A stretch of DNA of 64,000 nt from Pseudomonas faucium (GTDB lineage Bacteria > Pseudomonadota > Gammaproteobacteria > Pseudomonadales > Pseudomonadaceae): assembly GCF_021602585.1 (NCBI RefSeq), contig NZ_BQIP01000009.1, positions 124,001-188,000 on the forward strand, written 5' to 3'. The position numbers were made by a program, and so were the translations under genes. This document shows positions 1-9,253 of this stretch, one piece after another (position 1 is the stretch's first letter; each line of letters opens with the position of its first letter). The notes beneath the pieces are model-generated. The model saw nothing but the letters and a program-made list of their open reading frames with translations. It was not told the DNA's origin and did not search any database.

Positions 1-1
1 G

Positions 2-49
2 ATCGTGGCCATCACCGAGGGGGCGCGGCGGGAACTCTTCCATTGGTGA
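2..49 (+). CDS. possible C-terminal tail of a gene entering from the left
   Basis: An open frame enters from the window edge and ends in TGA at 47-49, giving a tail that reads IVAITEGARRELFHW. It lies on the same strand as the next gene, about 105 bases upstream of its start. The piece is too short to identify a family, and an open frame this short can occur by chance. Confidence 0.3.
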   Translation: MVAITEGARRELFHW

Positions 50-154
50 GGGTCGTGCCCCTTTCGTAGACATTGCTTGCACATCGGTCAGAACTTGCCG
101 ACTAAGGTCTATGGTAAAGTCGCGCCCTTTCACGATATCGAGACAGCGCTGCAC

Positions 155-1366
155 ATGACCCCTGTTTTCCGCCTCCTCAACCGTACCAGCCTGGTGACCC
201 AGATCGTCATCGGCCTGGTTGCCGGCATCGCCCTAGCCCTGCTGGCGCCGGCCATCGCCCGTGACCTGGGCTTTCTTGGCAAGGTGTTCGTCAGCGCCCT
301 GAAGGCGGTCGCGCCGGTGCTGGTGTTCATCCTGGTGATGGCGTCGATCGCCAACCACCGCCACGGCCAGGAAACCCACATCCGCCCGATCCTCTGGCTG
401 TACCTGCTGGGCACCTTCGCCGCAGCGGTGGTGGCCGTGGTCGCCAGCATGCTGTTCCCCTCGCACCTGGCCCTGAGCACCAGCGAAGCGGCCCTGAGCG
501 CGCCGGGCGGCATCACCGAAGTGATGCAGAACCTGCTGCTGAGCGCCGTGGACAACCCGGTCAATGCCCTGCTCAACGCCAACTTCATCGGCGTGCTGAC
601 CTGGGCCATCGGCCTGGGCGTGGCGCTGCGCCATGCCGGCGACACCACCCGCACCGTGGTCGAGGACCTGTCCAACGGCGTGACCCTGATCGTGCGCGTG
701 GTGATCCGCTTCGCGCCGCTGGGCATCTTCGGCCTGGTCAGCTCCACCCTCGCCCAGTCGGGCCTGAGCGCCCTGCTCGGCTACCTGCACCTGCTGGCCG
801 TGCTGATCGGCTGCATGCTGTTCGTGGCGCTGGTGATGAACCCGCTGATCGTGTTCTGGAAGATTCGCCGCAACCCCTATCCGCTGACCCTGCTGTGCCT
901 GCGCGAAAGCGGTATCACCGCCTTCTTCACCCGCAGCTCGGCTGCCAACATCCCGGTCAACCTGGCGCTGTCCGAGCGCCTGGGGCTGCATGAAGACACC
1001 TACTCGGTGTCCATCCCGCTGGGTGCGACCATCAACATGGCCGGCGCTGCGATCACCATTACCGTGCTGACCCTGGCGGCAGTTCACACCCTGGGCATTG
1101 CCGTCGACCTGCCGACTGCGGTGTTGCTGAGCGTGGTGGCGGCGGTTTGCGCGTGCGGGGCGTCGGGTGTGGCCGGGGGGTCGCTGTTGCTGATTCCGCT
1201 GGCGTGCAGCCTGTTCGGTATTCCCAGCGAGATCGCCATGCAGGTGGTGGCGGTGGGCTTCATCATCGGCGTGCTGCAGGATTCGGCGGAAACGGCGCTG
1301 AATTCTTCGACCGATGTACTGTTCACCGCAGCTGCTTGCCAGGCTGAGGAACGGCGCGGAGCCTGA
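155..1366 (+). CDS. sstT: serine/threonine:sodium symporter SstT
   Basis: A 403-residue inner-membrane protein of the dicarboxylate/amino acid:cation symporter (DAACS) family, expected to import serine and threonine with sodium. It is hydrophobic throughout. It has the family's serine-rich re-entrant stretch ([18 protein letters not shown], about residues 275-292), followed by an [15 protein letters not shown] segment typical of this transporter fold. The ATG at 155 is chosen because the protein then begins [20 protein letters not shown], like other SstT proteins; a TTG at 77 would add 26 unlikely residues. A REP pair follows the stop. Confidence 0.93.
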   Translation: MTPVFRLLNRTSLVTQIVIGLVAGIALALLAPAIARDLGFLGKVFVSALKAVAPVLVFILVMASIANHRHGQETHIRPILWLYLLGTFAAAVVAVVASMLFPSHLALSTSEAALSAPGGITEVMQNLLLSAVDNPVNALLNANFIGVLTWAIGLGVALRHAGDTTRTVVEDLSNGVTLIVRVVIRFAPLGIFGLVSSTLAQSGLSALLGYLHLLAVLIGCMLFVALVMNPLIVFWKIRRNPYPLTLLCLRESGITAFFTRSSAANIPVNLALSERLGLHEDTYSVSIPLGATINMAGAAITITVLTLAAVHTLGIAVDLPTAVLLSVVAAVCACGASGVAGGSLLLIPLACSLFGIPSEIAMQVVAVGFIIGVLQDSAETALNSSTDVLFTAAACQAEERRGA

Positions 1367-1373
1367 AGCTGCC

Positions 1374-1468
1374 GGGGCCGCTTTGCGGCCCTTTCGCGGG
1401 GCAAGCCCGCTCCCACAGGTTCATCATTGCCCTGGGGTTGTGGCAGCGGGCTGGCCCCGCGAAAAGGT
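1374..1468. repeat. REP pair (REPIN-like), imperfect
   Basis: Two inverted copies of a palindromic element separated by about 25 bases: TTTCGCGGGGCAAGCCCGC on the left, followed by TCCCACAGG, and GCGGGCTGGCCCCGCGAAA on the right. A small GGCCGC/GCGGCC hairpin sits at the left end. The position between sstT and yceH and the sequence are typical of Pseudomonas REP elements. Confidence 0.8.
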
Positions 1469-1534
1469 CGGTGATTGCTTAAGCCAGGCGCTTTACCTAC
1501 GCTAGTGGCCTTTTCCTCGCAATGAGACAGGGCC

Positions 1535-2182
1535 ATGTCAGAACACGAAACCGCCGGCGAAGGCCGTTTCAGCAGCACCGAGATCCGTATTCTCGGTGCA
1601 CTGATCGAAAAACAGGCCACCAGCCCGGAAAGCTACCCGCTGACCCTCAACGCCCTGGTCCTGGCCTGCAACCAGAAAACCAGCCGTGAACCGGTCATGA
1701 ACCTCAGCCAAGGCCAGGTCGGCCAAGCCTTGCGCACCCTCGAAGGCCAGCAGATGACCCGCCTGCAGATGGGCAGCCGCGCCGACCGCTGGGAGCAGCG
1801 GGTGGACAAGGCGCTGGAGCTGGTGCCGGCACAGCTGGTGCTGATGGGCCTGATGTTCCTGCGCGGCCCGCAAACCCTCAACGAGCTGCTGACCCGCAGC
1901 AACCGCCTGCACGACTTCGACGATACCGAGCAGATCCAGCACCAGCTGGAGCGCCTGATCTCGCGAAACCTGGCCCTGCACCTGCCGCGCCAGGCCGGCC
2001 AGCGCGAGGACCGCTACACCCATGCGCTGGGCGACCCGGCGGAAATCGAGGCGATTCTCGCCGCCCGCCAGCAGGAAGGTGGCGCGCGCAATAGCGGCAG
2101 TGGTGTGTCAGAAGAGCGAATCGAAGCGCTGGAAGCCCGCATTGCAGCGCTGGAGGCGCGCCTGGCCGAGCTCGAAGGCTGA
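1535..2182 (+). CDS. yceH: YceH family protein (DUF480/UPF0502)
   Basis: A 215-residue soluble protein of the YceH family, whose fold is two winged-helix domains but whose cellular role is not established. The N-terminus carries the family signature ([20 protein letters not shown], then [19 protein letters not shown]). The C-terminal 30 residues form a short coiled coil of repeated [12 protein letters not shown] heptads, the usual end of this family. The ATG at 1535 is preceded by a weak GACAGGGCC Shine-Dalgarno region. Identity is firm; function is not. Confidence 0.9.
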   Translation: MSEHETAGEGRFSSTEIRILGALIEKQATSPESYPLTLNALVLACNQKTSREPVMNLSQGQVGQALRTLEGQQMTRLQMGSRADRWEQRVDKALELVPAQLVLMGLMFLRGPQTLNELLTRSNRLHDFDDTEQIQHQLERLISRNLALHLPRQAGQREDRYTHALGDPAEIEAILAARQQEGGARNSGSGVSEERIEALEARIAALEARLAELEG

Positions 2183-2186
2183 GCCC

Positions 2187-2375
2187 TCAGAGCTCAGGTT
2201 CGGGGAAGTTGCGACAACTCTTGCGTTCGGCCAGCTCCCGGTCACTGGGGCGCTGGTCGACGAACACGGTACGGCCGTCGGCGTAGATTTCCAGGTAGCC
2301 CCAGTACAGGTCCTGCTCTTTCTGCCCGGGCTGGGGTGGCACTAGCCACCAGGGTTCGCGGCTGATCAGGGTCAT
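2187..2375 (-). CDS. small conserved-looking hypothetical protein, 62 aa
   Basis: A 62-residue soluble protein rich in Trp, Pro and charged residues (WWLVPPQPGQKEQDLYWGYL near the start). I do not recognise a named family. It has ordinary amino acid composition rather than the Arg/Pro/Ala bias of chance frames in this GC-rich DNA. It converges with yceH, with only 4 bases between the stops. From memory, an unnamed small gene sits between ahpF and yceH in other P. putida strains too. Confidence 0.7.
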   Translation of the reverse strand: MTLISREPWWLVPPQPGQKEQDLYWGYLEIYADGRTVFVDQRPSDRELAERKSCRNFPEPEL

Positions 2376-2430
2376 GGGTGAGATTCCTGAAGGGGTCTGC
2401 AGTCATCATAGACACCCGCCGCCTGTCATG

Positions 2431-2522
2431 GCCCTATCGCCGGCAAGCCGGCTCCCACAGGTACCCCACTGATTGCAAATGCAGTGGTGTGCCTGTGGGA
2501 GCCGGCTTGCCGGCGATGGGGC
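2431..2522. repeat. REPIN: near-perfect inverted REP pair
   Basis: Left arm ATCGCCGGCAAGCCGGCTCC then CACAGGT; right arm CCTGTGG then GAGCCGGCTTGCCGGCGAT. The arms are about 30 bases each around a loop of about 28 bases. It lies just beyond the ahpF stop, where the large hairpin could also stabilise or end the ahpF transcript. Confidence 0.9.
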
Positions 2523-2532
2523 CGGTGCAGGC

Positions 2533-4095
2533 TTACGCCGGCGCCGAAGTGCGAATCAGGTGATCGAACGCCGCCAGCGATGCCTTGGCACCCTCGCCCA
2601 CAGCAATGACGATCTGCTTGTACGGCACCGTGGTCACGTCACCCGCGGCAAACACGCCGGGGATGTTGGTCGCGCCCTTGGCATCGACGATGATCTCGCC
2701 ACGCGGCGACAGCTCGACCGTGCCCTTGAGCCAATCGGTGTTCGGCAGCAGGCCGATCTGCACGAAGATGCCTTCCAGCGCCAGGTCATGCACTTCATCT
2801 GTGCTGCGGTCCTTGTAGCGCAAGCCCGTCACCTTCTCGCCATCGCCCAGCACCTCGGTGGTCAGCGCGCGGGTGATGACCTTGACGTTGGGCAGGCTGT
2901 GCAGCTTGCGCTGCAACACCGCATCGGCGCGCAACTGGCTGTCGAACTCGATCAGCGTCACCTGGGCGACGATACCGGCCAGGTCGATGGCCGCTTCCAC
3001 GCCGGAGTTGCCGCCGCCGATCACCGCCACGCGCTTGCCCTTGAACAACGGGCCGTCGCAGTGCGGGCAGTAGGCCACGCCACGGGCGCGGTACTCCTGC
3101 TCGCCGGGTACGTTCATTTCACGCCAGCGGGCGCCGGTAGCCAGGATCACGGTCTTGGCCTTGAGCGAGGCACCACTGGCCAGGCGCACTTCGTGCAGGC
3201 CGCCGTCGGTGGCCGGGATCAGCGCTTCGCCGCGCTGCAGGTTCATGATGTCGACGTCGTACTGCTTGACGTGCTCTTCCAGCGCCGTGGCCAGTTTCGG
3301 CCCTTCGGTTTCCTGCACCGAGATGAAGTTCTCGATGGCCAGGGTGTCGAGCACCTGGCCGCCGAAACGCTCGGCGGCAACGCCGGTGCGGATGCCTTTG
3401 CGCGCTGCGTAGATGGCGGCCGCAGCGCCTGCCGGGCCACCGCCGACCACCAGCACGTCGAAGGCGTCCTTGGCGCTGATCTTCTCGGCCTGGCGGCTAC
3501 CGGCATTGGTGTCGATCTTGCCGAGAATCTCTTCCAGGCCCATGCGGCCCTGGCCGAACAGTTCGCCGTTCAGGTAGATGCTCGGCACCGCCATGATCTT
3601 GCGTGCGTCGACTTCGTCCTGGAACAGCGCGCCATCGATGGCCACGTGACGCACGTTGGGGTTGAGCACCGCCATCAGGTTCAGCGCCTGGACCACGTCC
3701 GGGCAGTTCTGGCACGACAGCGAGAAGTAGGTTTCGAAGGTGAGCTCGCCTTCCAGTGCCTGGATCTGCTCGATGACCTCGCGGCTGGCCTTGGAGGGGT
3801 GGCCGCCGACTTGCAGCAGCGCCAGCACCAGCGAAGTGAATTCGTGGCCCATGGGGATGCCGGCAAAACGCAGGGAAATGTCCGCACCCGGGCGATTGAG
3901 CGAGAACGATGGACGACGGGCGTCTTCACCATCCGCGCGCAGGGTAATGAGGTTCGACAGGCCGGCGATTTCCACCAGCAGGTCGTGCAATTCGCGGGAC
4001 TTCGCGCCGTCGTCGAGGGAAGCAACGATCTCGATCGGCTGGGTGACCCGCTCCAGGTAGGTTTTCAGTTGCGATTTAAGCGTGGCGTCCAACAT
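2533..4095 (-). CDS. ahpF: alkyl hydroperoxide reductase subunit F
   Basis: A 520-residue flavoprotein disulfide reductase that passes electrons from NADH through FAD to AhpC. Visible parts are an N-terminal tandem thioredoxin-fold domain with redox pair Cys128/Cys131 ([11 protein letters not shown]), an FAD-binding [12 protein letters not shown], the thioredoxin-reductase-type CPHCDG pair near residue 340, an NAD-binding [12 protein letters not shown], and a C-terminal VFAAGDVT. The ATG at 4095 has AAGGAA eight bases upstream; a TTG 21 bases earlier has no reason to be preferred. It lies downstream of ahpC, separated by a terminator, so read-through or its own promoter is needed. Confidence 0.97.
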   Translation of the reverse strand: MLDATLKSQLKTYLERVTQPIEIVASLDDGAKSRELHDLLVEIAGLSNLITLRADGEDARRPSFSLNRPGADISLRFAGIPMGHEFTSLVLALLQVGGHPSKASREVIEQIQALEGELTFETYFSLSCQNCPDVVQALNLMAVLNPNVRHVAIDGALFQDEVDARKIMAVPSIYLNGELFGQGRMGLEEILGKIDTNAGSRQAEKISAKDAFDVLVVGGGPAGAAAAIYAARKGIRTGVAAERFGGQVLDTLAIENFISVQETEGPKLATALEEHVKQYDVDIMNLQRGEALIPATDGGLHEVRLASGASLKAKTVILATGARWREMNVPGEQEYRARGVAYCPHCDGPLFKGKRVAVIGGGNSGVEAAIDLAGIVAQVTLIEFDSQLRADAVLQRKLHSLPNVKVITRALTTEVLGDGEKVTGLRYKDRSTDEVHDLALEGIFVQIGLLPNTDWLKGTVELSPRGEIIVDAKGATNIPGVFAAGDVTTVPYKQIVIAVGEGAKASLAAFDHLIRTSAPA

Positions 4096-4123
4096 ACGGG
4101 CGATTCCTTTTTTCAATCTTCAC

Positions 4124-4159
4124 AAACAAAAACGCCCAGGCACTAGCGCCCGGGCGTTT
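4124..4159 (-). terminator. intrinsic terminator after ahpC
   Basis: Read on the minus strand, the stem is AAACGCCCGGGC...GCCTGGGCGTTT with a short loop, followed by TTGTTTG. It lies between the ahpC stop and the ahpF start, so ahpF probably receives only partial read-through. Confidence 0.85.
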
Positions 4160-4220
4160 GACGGGGCGATGAAAGCTTCAGCTTTGGCGGCTGCTCACCG
4201 CCCGCGACTGGCTCACGGTC

Positions 4221-4784
4221 TTAGATCTTGCCGACCAGGTCCAGCGATGGCGCCAGGGTGGCTTCGCCTTCTTTCCACTTGGCTGGGCACACTTCGCCTG
4301 GGTGGGCGGCCACGTACTGGGCAGCCTTGACCTTGCGCAGCAGCTCGCTGGCGTCACGGCCTACACCGCCGTCGTTGATTTCGACGATCTTGATCTGGCC
4401 TTCCGGGTTGATCACGAAGGTACCGCGATCGGCCAGGCCGGCTTCTTCGATCAGCACGTCGAAGTTGCGCGAGATGACGTGGGTCGGGTCACCGATCAGC
4501 GGGTACTTGATCTTGCCGATGGTGTCCGAGGTGTCGTGCCAGGCTTTGTGGGTGAAGTGGGTGTCGGTGGACACACCGTAGATTTCCACGCCCAGCTTCT
4601 GGAATTCGGCGTAGTTGTCGGCGAGGTCACCCAGTTCGGTCGGGCAGACGAAGGTGAAGTCGGCCGGGTAGAAGAACACGACGGACCACTTGCCCTTCAG
4701 GTCGGCTTCGCTTACCTGAACGAATTCGCCATTGTGGAAGGCGGTGGCGTTGAACGGTTTGACCTGGCTGTTGATGATAGGCAT
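4221..4784 (-). CDS. ahpC: alkyl hydroperoxide reductase subunit C (2-Cys peroxiredoxin)
   Basis: A 187-residue typical 2-Cys peroxiredoxin that reduces hydrogen peroxide and organic peroxides in the cytoplasm. The peroxidatic Cys47 is in [13 protein letters not shown] and the resolving Cys166 in GEVCPAKW, both at the same positions as in the E. coli enzyme, which also has 187 residues. The start is preceded by a good GGAGCG Shine-Dalgarno. A 37-bp OxyR-type operator lies 72 bases upstream, so peroxide induction is expected. Its reductase ahpF follows. Confidence 0.98.
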   Translation of the reverse strand: MPIINSQVKPFNATAFHNGEFVQVSEADLKGKWSVVFFYPADFTFVCPTELGDLADNYAEFQKLGVEIYGVSTDTHFTHKAWHDTSDTIGKIKYPLIGDPTHVISRNFDVLIEEAGLADRGTFVINPEGQIKIVEINDGGVGRDASELLRKVKAAQYVAAHPGEVCPAKWKEGEATLAPSLDLVGKI

Positions 4785-4827
4785 GAGAGACGCTCCTTCA
4801 TGGGGTTGAAATCAGTTGACGGAGAGA

Positions 4828-4856
4828 ATCCTAACCGCTGGTCCCGATAAAGGCTC
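4828..4856 (-). promoter_or_regulatory. candidate ahpC core promoter
   Basis: On the minus strand a -10 like TAGGAT (4828-4833) lies 17 bases from a weak -35 GAGCCT (4851-4856). The poor -35 directly touches the OxyR-type operator, the usual arrangement for a promoter that needs OxyR contact. The call rests on position and spacing. Confidence 0.5.
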
Positions 4857-4893
4857 ATTGGTAAAGCTCATGCTTGCGATTGGTTTTGGCTAT
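4857..4893 (-). promoter_or_regulatory. OxyR-type operator upstream of ahpC
   Basis: On the minus strand two 15-base half-sites, ATAGCCAAAACCAAT and ATGAGCTTTACCAAT, are separated by exactly 7 bases. The tetramer OxyR consensus is two ATAG-N7-CTAT elements separated by 7 bases, so the architecture fits exactly and the key A and C positions in each half are kept. The site abuts the proposed -35. Confidence 0.75.
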
Positions 4894-4952
4894 AAGCGAG
4901 GTTTATTAATAGAAGGGATTGCGCTGAGCAAAGGATTGCGGGCCAAGCTGCA

Positions 4953-4986
4953 GGCCCCATCGCTGGCAAGCCAGCGCCCACAGGCA
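4953..4986. repeat. single, decayed REP element
   Basis: GCCCCATCGCTGGCAAGCCA followed by GCGCCCACAGG is one REP unit with a variant palindrome. A possible decayed partner (GTGATGGGGCC) lies around 5017-5028. It occupies the gap between the gor stop and the ahpC promoter. Confidence 0.6.
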
Positions 4987-5036
4987 CAGCGCAGGCTTTG
5001 AGAACTGCGCTGTAGCTGTGATGGGGCCAGTGGGGC

Positions 5037-6392
5037 TTAGCGAGTGACGGTGCGCATGGTGACGAACTCTTCGGCGGCCGTTGGATGCACGCCAATGGTT
5101 TCGTCGAATTGCTGCTTGGTCGCGCCGGCCTTCAGGGCAATGCCCAGGCCCTGGATGATCTCGCCGGCATCCGGCCCGACCATGTGGCAGCCCAGGACCT
5201 TGTCGGTCTCGGCATCCACCACCAGCTTCATCAGGGTCTTTTCCTGGATGTCGGTGAGGGTCAGTTTCATGGCGCGGAAACGGCTCTCGAAGACCTGCAC
5301 CTTGTGCCCGGCCTGCAGCGCCTGCTCTTCGGTCAAGCCCACGGTGCCGATCGGCGGCTGGCTGAACACCGCGGTCGGGATGTTCTGGTAGTCCACCGGG
5401 CGGTACTGCTCGGGCTTGAACAACCGGCGTGCCACGGCCATGCCTTCGGCCAGGGCCACCGGGGTGAGCTGCACGCGGCCGATCACATCGCCGATGGCCA
5501 GGATCGACGGGGCGGTGGTCTGGTACTGCTCATCCACACGGATGAAACCGCGCTCATCCAGCTCCACCCCGGTGTTTTCCAGGCCCAGGTTGTCGAGCAT
5601 CGGGCGCCGGCCGGTGGCATAGAACACACAGTCGGCCAGCAACTCGCGGCCATCCTTGAGGGTGGCCTTGAGGCTGCCGTCCTCGAGCTTGTCGATACGC
5701 TGGATGTCGGCGTTGAACTGCAGGTCCAGGCCGCGCTTTTCCAGCTCTTCCTTCAGGTGGGTACGCACCGAGCCGTCGAAACCACGCAGGAACAGGTCAC
5801 CGCGATAGAGCAAGGTGGTCGCCGCGCCCAGGCCCTGGAAGATGCCGGCGAACTCCACCGCGATGTAACCGCCGCCCACCACCAGTACGCGGCGCGGCAG
5901 CGCCTTGAGGTAGAAGGCCTCGTTGGAGGTGATGGCCAGCTCCTTGCCCGGGATGTCCGGCACCTGCGGCCAGCCGCCGGTGGCGATGAGGATGTGCCCG
6001 GCGCTGTAGCGCTGGCCATCCACTTCCACTTCGTTGGGCCCGGTGATACGCGCGTGACCTTGCAGCAGGGTCACGCCGCTGTTGACCAGCAGGTTGCGAT
6101 AGATGCCATTGAGGCGCTCGATCTCGCGGTTCTTGTTGGCAATCAGCGTGCCCCAGTCGAAATGCCCTTCTTCCAGGGTCCAGCCGAAGCCTGCGGCCTG
6201 CTCCAGCTCATCGGCGACGTGGGCGCCATAGACCAGCAGCTTTTTCGGCACGCAGCCGACGTTGACGCAGGTACCGCCCAGGTAGCGGCTTTCAGCCACT
6301 GCCACCTTGGCACCGAAGCCCGCGGCGAAACGCGCCGCACGTACACCGCCGGAACCGGCACCAATCACGAACAGATCAAAATCGTAGGCCAT
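5037..6392 (-). CDS. gor: glutathione-disulfide reductase
   Basis: A 451-residue NADPH-dependent flavoenzyme of the pyridine nucleotide-disulfide oxidoreductase family that keeps glutathione reduced. It shows the N-terminal FAD motif [15 protein letters not shown], the redox disulfide [13 protein letters not shown], the NADPH fold [13 protein letters not shown], and the C-terminal His-Pro-Thr active-site element GVHPTAAEE. The ATG at 6392 has AAGGAG upstream; the 17 codons before it are not part of the family. galU lies upstream on the same strand, separated by a terminator. Confidence 0.96.
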   Translation of the reverse strand: MAYDFDLFVIGAGSGGVRAARFAAGFGAKVAVAESRYLGGTCVNVGCVPKKLLVYGAHVADELEQAAGFGWTLEEGHFDWGTLIANKNREIERLNGIYRNLLVNSGVTLLQGHARITGPNEVEVDGQRYSAGHILIATGGWPQVPDIPGKELAITSNEAFYLKALPRRVLVVGGGYIAVEFAGIFQGLGAATTLLYRGDLFLRGFDGSVRTHLKEELEKRGLDLQFNADIQRIDKLEDGSLKATLKDGRELLADCVFYATGRRPMLDNLGLENTGVELDERGFIRVDEQYQTTAPSILAIGDVIGRVQLTPVALAEGMAVARRLFKPEQYRPVDYQNIPTAVFSQPPIGTVGLTEEQALQAGHKVQVFESRFRAMKLTLTDIQEKTLMKLVVDAETDKVLGCHMVGPDAGEIIQGLGIALKAGATKQQFDETIGVHPTAAEEFVTMRTVTR

Positions 6393-6440
6393 GTATTCAG
6401 TCTCCTTGGCTGGCGCCCAGCATACCGCCGTTGGCAGCCG

Positions 6441-6473
6441 CAAACAAAAAAGCCACCCCGAAGGGTGGCTTTA
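6441..6473 (-). terminator. intrinsic terminator after galU
   Basis: On the minus strand, AAAGCCACCC-TTCG-GGGTGGCTTTTTTG: a 10-bp stem with a UUCG tetraloop and a T-run. It separates galU from gor. Confidence 0.92.
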
Positions 6474-6491
6474 TCGACCAGGCGTGGCGAA

Positions 6492-7331
6492 TCAGTATGC
6501 CTTGCCGGTCTTGTAGTAGTTCTCGAAGCAGAAGTTGGTGGCGTCGATGTAGCCCTCGGCACCGCCGCAGTCGAAACGCTGGCCCTTGAACTTGTAGGCG
6601 ATCACGCAGCCGTTCTGCGCCTGCTGCATCAGCGCGTCGGTGATCTGGATCTCGCCGCCTTTGCCCGGCGGGGTGTTCTTGATGATGTCGAAGATATCCG
6701 GGGTCAGGATGTAGCGGCCGATGATCGCCAGGTTCGACGGGGCGTCTTCAGGGGCTGGCTTCTCGACCATGTTGGTCACGCGGAAGATGTCTTCGCGGAT
6801 CATGTCGCCGGCGATGACGCCGTACTTGTTGGTTTCCTGCGGGTCGACCTCCTGGATGGCGATGATCGAGCAGCGGAACTGGTTGTACAGCTTGACCATC
6901 TGGGTCAGTACGCCGTCGCCTTCCGGGTTCACGCACAGGTCGTCAGCCAGCACCACGGCGAACGGTTCGTCGCCGATCAGCGGGCGGCCGGTCAGGATGG
7001 CGTGGCCCAGGCCTTTCATTTCGGTCTGGCGGGTGTAGGAGAACGAGCACTCGTTGAGCAGGCGACGGATACCGACCAGGTATTTTTCCTTGTCGGTGCC
7101 CTTGATCTGGTTTTCCAGCTCGTAGCTGATGTCGAAGTGGTCTTCCAGGGCGCGCTTGCCGCGGCCAGTGACGATGGAGATCTCGTTCAGGCCGGCGTCC
7201 AGCGCCTCTTCAACGCCATACTGGATCAGTGGCTTGTTGACCACCGGCAGCATTTCCTTGGGCATGGCTTTGGTAGCAGGCAGGAAGCGGGTGCCGTAAC
7301 CGGCTGCCGGGAACAAGCATTTCTTGATCAT
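6492..7331 (-). CDS. galU: UTP-glucose-1-phosphate uridylyltransferase
   Basis: A 279-residue nucleotidyltransferase making UDP-glucose from UTP and glucose-1-phosphate for lipopolysaccharide and exopolysaccharide precursors. The N-terminal nucleotide loop (FPAAGYGTRFLPATKAMPKE) and the substrate motif VVNKPLIQYGVEEAL are clear, and the length matches bacterial GalU. AAGGAC precedes the ATG. A terminator follows, so it is probably monocistronic. Confidence 0.97.
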   Translation of the reverse strand: MIKKCLFPAAGYGTRFLPATKAMPKEMLPVVNKPLIQYGVEEALDAGLNEISIVTGRGKRALEDHFDISYELENQIKGTDKEKYLVGIRRLLNECSFSYTRQTEMKGLGHAILTGRPLIGDEPFAVVLADDLCVNPEGDGVLTQMVKLYNQFRCSIIAIQEVDPQETNKYGVIAGDMIREDIFRVTNMVEKPAPEDAPSNLAIIGRYILTPDIFDIIKNTPPGKGGEIQITDALMQQAQNGCVIAYKFKGQRFDCGGAEGYIDATNFCFENYYKTGKAY

Positions 7332-7557
7332 AAACGTCCTTAAACAAAGGCTGGGCCTGTGGAATTCGGCGCAGTCTAATCAGGCGGCAGTCACCTTACA
7401 ATGCCCCCGCCCGTGGCTGACTGGTGCCAACATAGAGATAACCCAGTGTAGATAGTTCCGGCGGATCGTGAATATTGCCTTTGGCGATGACGACCGGCAG
7501 GCGCAACCCCCGCCTTGCAAGGGGCTGCGCCACAATCCAGGCGGCTGGCGCGGCCGC

Positions 7558-8472
7558 TCAACTACCGCTGCCGCGCCCGATCAGCACGCCATCGACCTGC
7601 TGGCCGTAGAGGTTGACCCCGTCGTTGGCGTGGAACTTCAGCCGGGTCTTTTCGATCGAGCCTTCCATCAGGCGCGGGTCCTGCGGCCGCTCATGGCGGT
7701 TGACCCAGGCGGCTACGTCCCAGGCCTGCTGGTCGCTCAGGCTGCCGGGCTTGCCCAGGGGCATGTTGTACTTGATGAACGACGCCGCCGTGTTGATCCG
7801 GTGCATCCCGGCACCCCAGTTGTAGGAATCCTTGCCCCACAGCGGTGGCATCACATAGTCGCCGGCCACTTTCTGGCCTTCGCCATTGTCGCCGTGGCAG
7901 ATCGCGCATTGCGCCTGGTAGACCGCCTCGCCGCGCTTGAAGTCGTAGCCACCCTTGGGCTGCGGCACATCGGGGTAGCCGCGCCCGGCGATTTCCACGC
8001 CGGTGGGCGCCTTGGTCGACAGCCAGTAGGCATACACCGACAACGCCGTCATCTGCGGGCTGTCGGCAGCCGGCGGCTTGCCGTTCATGCTGAACTGGAA
8101 GCAGCCCTGGATGCGCTCGGCGTAGGTGTTGACCTTGTCGTTTTTCTTGCGATACGCCGGGTACATCGGGTACGCACCCCACATCGGCGCGGAATGGGCC
8201 AGGCGGCCCTGATCGAGGTGGCAGTTGCTGCAATTGAGGCCGTTGCCGACCGCCTCGGGCATCAGCCGGCGGGTGTCGACGAACAGCGCATGGCCCTCGC
8301 GCACCATCTTGCCGAAGGCGTTGTCCGGCAGCTCGCTCTCGGCCGGCGGCGCGAACTGCGCCGAAGCCTCGGCACCGGGCACCTGCAGCTGGGACTGGTC
8401 TTCCATGGCGATGGGCGCGGCCACGGCATGGCCCATGGCGGCGAGCAACAGGGTGGGCATCAGTGCTCTCAT
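7558..8472 (-). CDS. tsdA: thiosulfate dehydrogenase TsdA-like di-heme cytochrome c
   Basis: A 304-residue exported di-heme cytochrome c, expected to oxidise thiosulfate to tetrathionate in the periplasm (or run in reverse). It has a signal peptide of about 19 residues and heme sites C81-S-N-C84-H and C189-A-I-C192-H. The segment YPAYRKKNDKVNTYAERIQG, then CFQFSMNGK, matches the TsdA signature, in which the Cys (here C124) is the unusual axial ligand of the active-site heme; Met237 is a candidate ligand for heme 2. The start overlaps the upstream cytochrome stop (ATGA). Substrate is inferred from family resemblance. Confidence 0.8.
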   Translation of the reverse strand: MRALMPTLLLAAMGHAVAAPIAMEDQSQLQVPGAEASAQFAPPAESELPDNAFGKMVREGHALFVDTRRLMPEAVGNGLNCSNCHLDQGRLAHSAPMWGAYPMYPAYRKKNDKVNTYAERIQGCFQFSMNGKPPAADSPQMTALSVYAYWLSTKAPTGVEIAGRGYPDVPQPKGGYDFKRGEAVYQAQCAICHGDNGEGQKVAGDYVMPPLWGKDSYNWGAGMHRINTAASFIKYNMPLGKPGSLSDQQAWDVAAWVNRHERPQDPRLMEGSIEKTRLKFHANDGVNLYGQQVDGVLIGRGSGS

Positions 8473-9119
8473 GGCTTGGCCTCCGGGCTGACGGGGTTGG
8501 CAAAGTACTCGGCGATCGCCTTGACCTCGGCATCGGTCATGGCCTTGGCCACGCCGACCATGAGCTGGTTGGGGTCGTTGCTGCGGCTGCCATCGCGCCA
8601 GCCGTTGAGCTGCGCCATCAGGTAAGGCGCAGGTTGCCCGGCCAGGGGCGGAAAGTGCTCGCCGACGCCGCTGCCGCCTGGGCCGTGGCATTGCACGCAA
8701 CCGGGTATCTGCCGGCTCCAGTCGCCGTAGAGGGCCAGGCGTGCTGTGGGGTTGTCGGCTATCTGCTGGCGGCGCCGGTCCGGCGCGGGGTCGCTGGGCA
8801 GGCTGGCGAGGTAGCTGCTGACGGCAGTGATTTCATCGTCGGTCAGGGCCTTGGCCAGCGGCTCCATCACCGGCTGCTTGCGCGTGCCGTTGCGCCAGTC
8901 ATGCAATTGCTTGCTGAGGTAGCCTGCGGGCAGGCCGGCCAGGCGGGGGAAGCCGGCAGCGGCGATGCCTTTGCCGTCCGGGCCGTGGCAGCTTGAGCAA
9001 GCCATGGCGGCGGGGTTGGCCCCGCCCTGGGTGAAGATCTTCTGGCCATCGGCGGCATGCGCCGCAGGCCAGGCCAGGATCAGCAGGCTGCCGATCACGA
9101 CGCGACTCATAGGGGTCAT
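8469..9119 (-). CDS. tsdB: di-heme cytochrome c4-type protein, TsdB-like
   Basis: A 216-residue exported protein made of two repeated cytochrome c domains with CSSCH and CVQCH heme motifs and a cleavable signal peptide ending AAHA. In species where a di-heme cytochrome gene is paired with tsdA it is called TsdB and takes electrons from TsdA. The 4-base overlap with the tsdA-like gene supports such a pair. The ATG at 9119 has GGAG seven bases upstream; a GTG one codon earlier is less likely. A plain cytochrome c4 would look similar, so the name depends on context. Confidence 0.75.
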   Translation of the reverse strand: MTPMSRVVIGSLLILAWPAAHAADGQKIFTQGGANPAAMACSSCHGPDGKGIAAAGFPRLAGLPAGYLSKQLHDWRNGTRKQPVMEPLAKALTDDEITAVSSYLASLPSDPAPDRRRQQIADNPTARLALYGDWSRQIPGCVQCHGPGGSGVGEHFPPLAGQPAPYLMAQLNGWRDGSRSNDPNQLMVGVAKAMTDAEVKAIAEYFANPVSPEAKP

Positions 9120-9143
9120 CACGAAACTCCATTTCTTTTGTTA

Positions 9144-9157
9144 TAAGCTTAAGCTTA
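9144..9157. promoter_or_regulatory. 14-bp perfect palindrome upstream of the tsdBA-like pair
   Basis: TAAGCTTAAGCTTA is its own reverse complement and lies in an AT-rich patch 25 bases upstream of the tsdB-like start. It is a candidate operator; no regulator gene is adjacent. Confidence 0.35.
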
Positions 9158-9253
9158 AAAAACATAAGCAAATGGATACTAGCCCCGTAAGCGAATGTGC
9201 AACAGCGCTCCCTCAGGCCAAGGCCTTGCTAAGCGCGCATTACTTGCGCCAGG

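Noticed and set aside
2473-4146. Long open frame (557 codons) antisense to ahpF
   Set aside because: Shadow of ahpF in GC-rich DNA; Arg/Gln/His-rich composition and no family.
5085-7343. Long open frame (752 codons) antisense to gor and galU
   Set aside because: It spans two unrelated genes and a terminator on the other strand, with biased composition.
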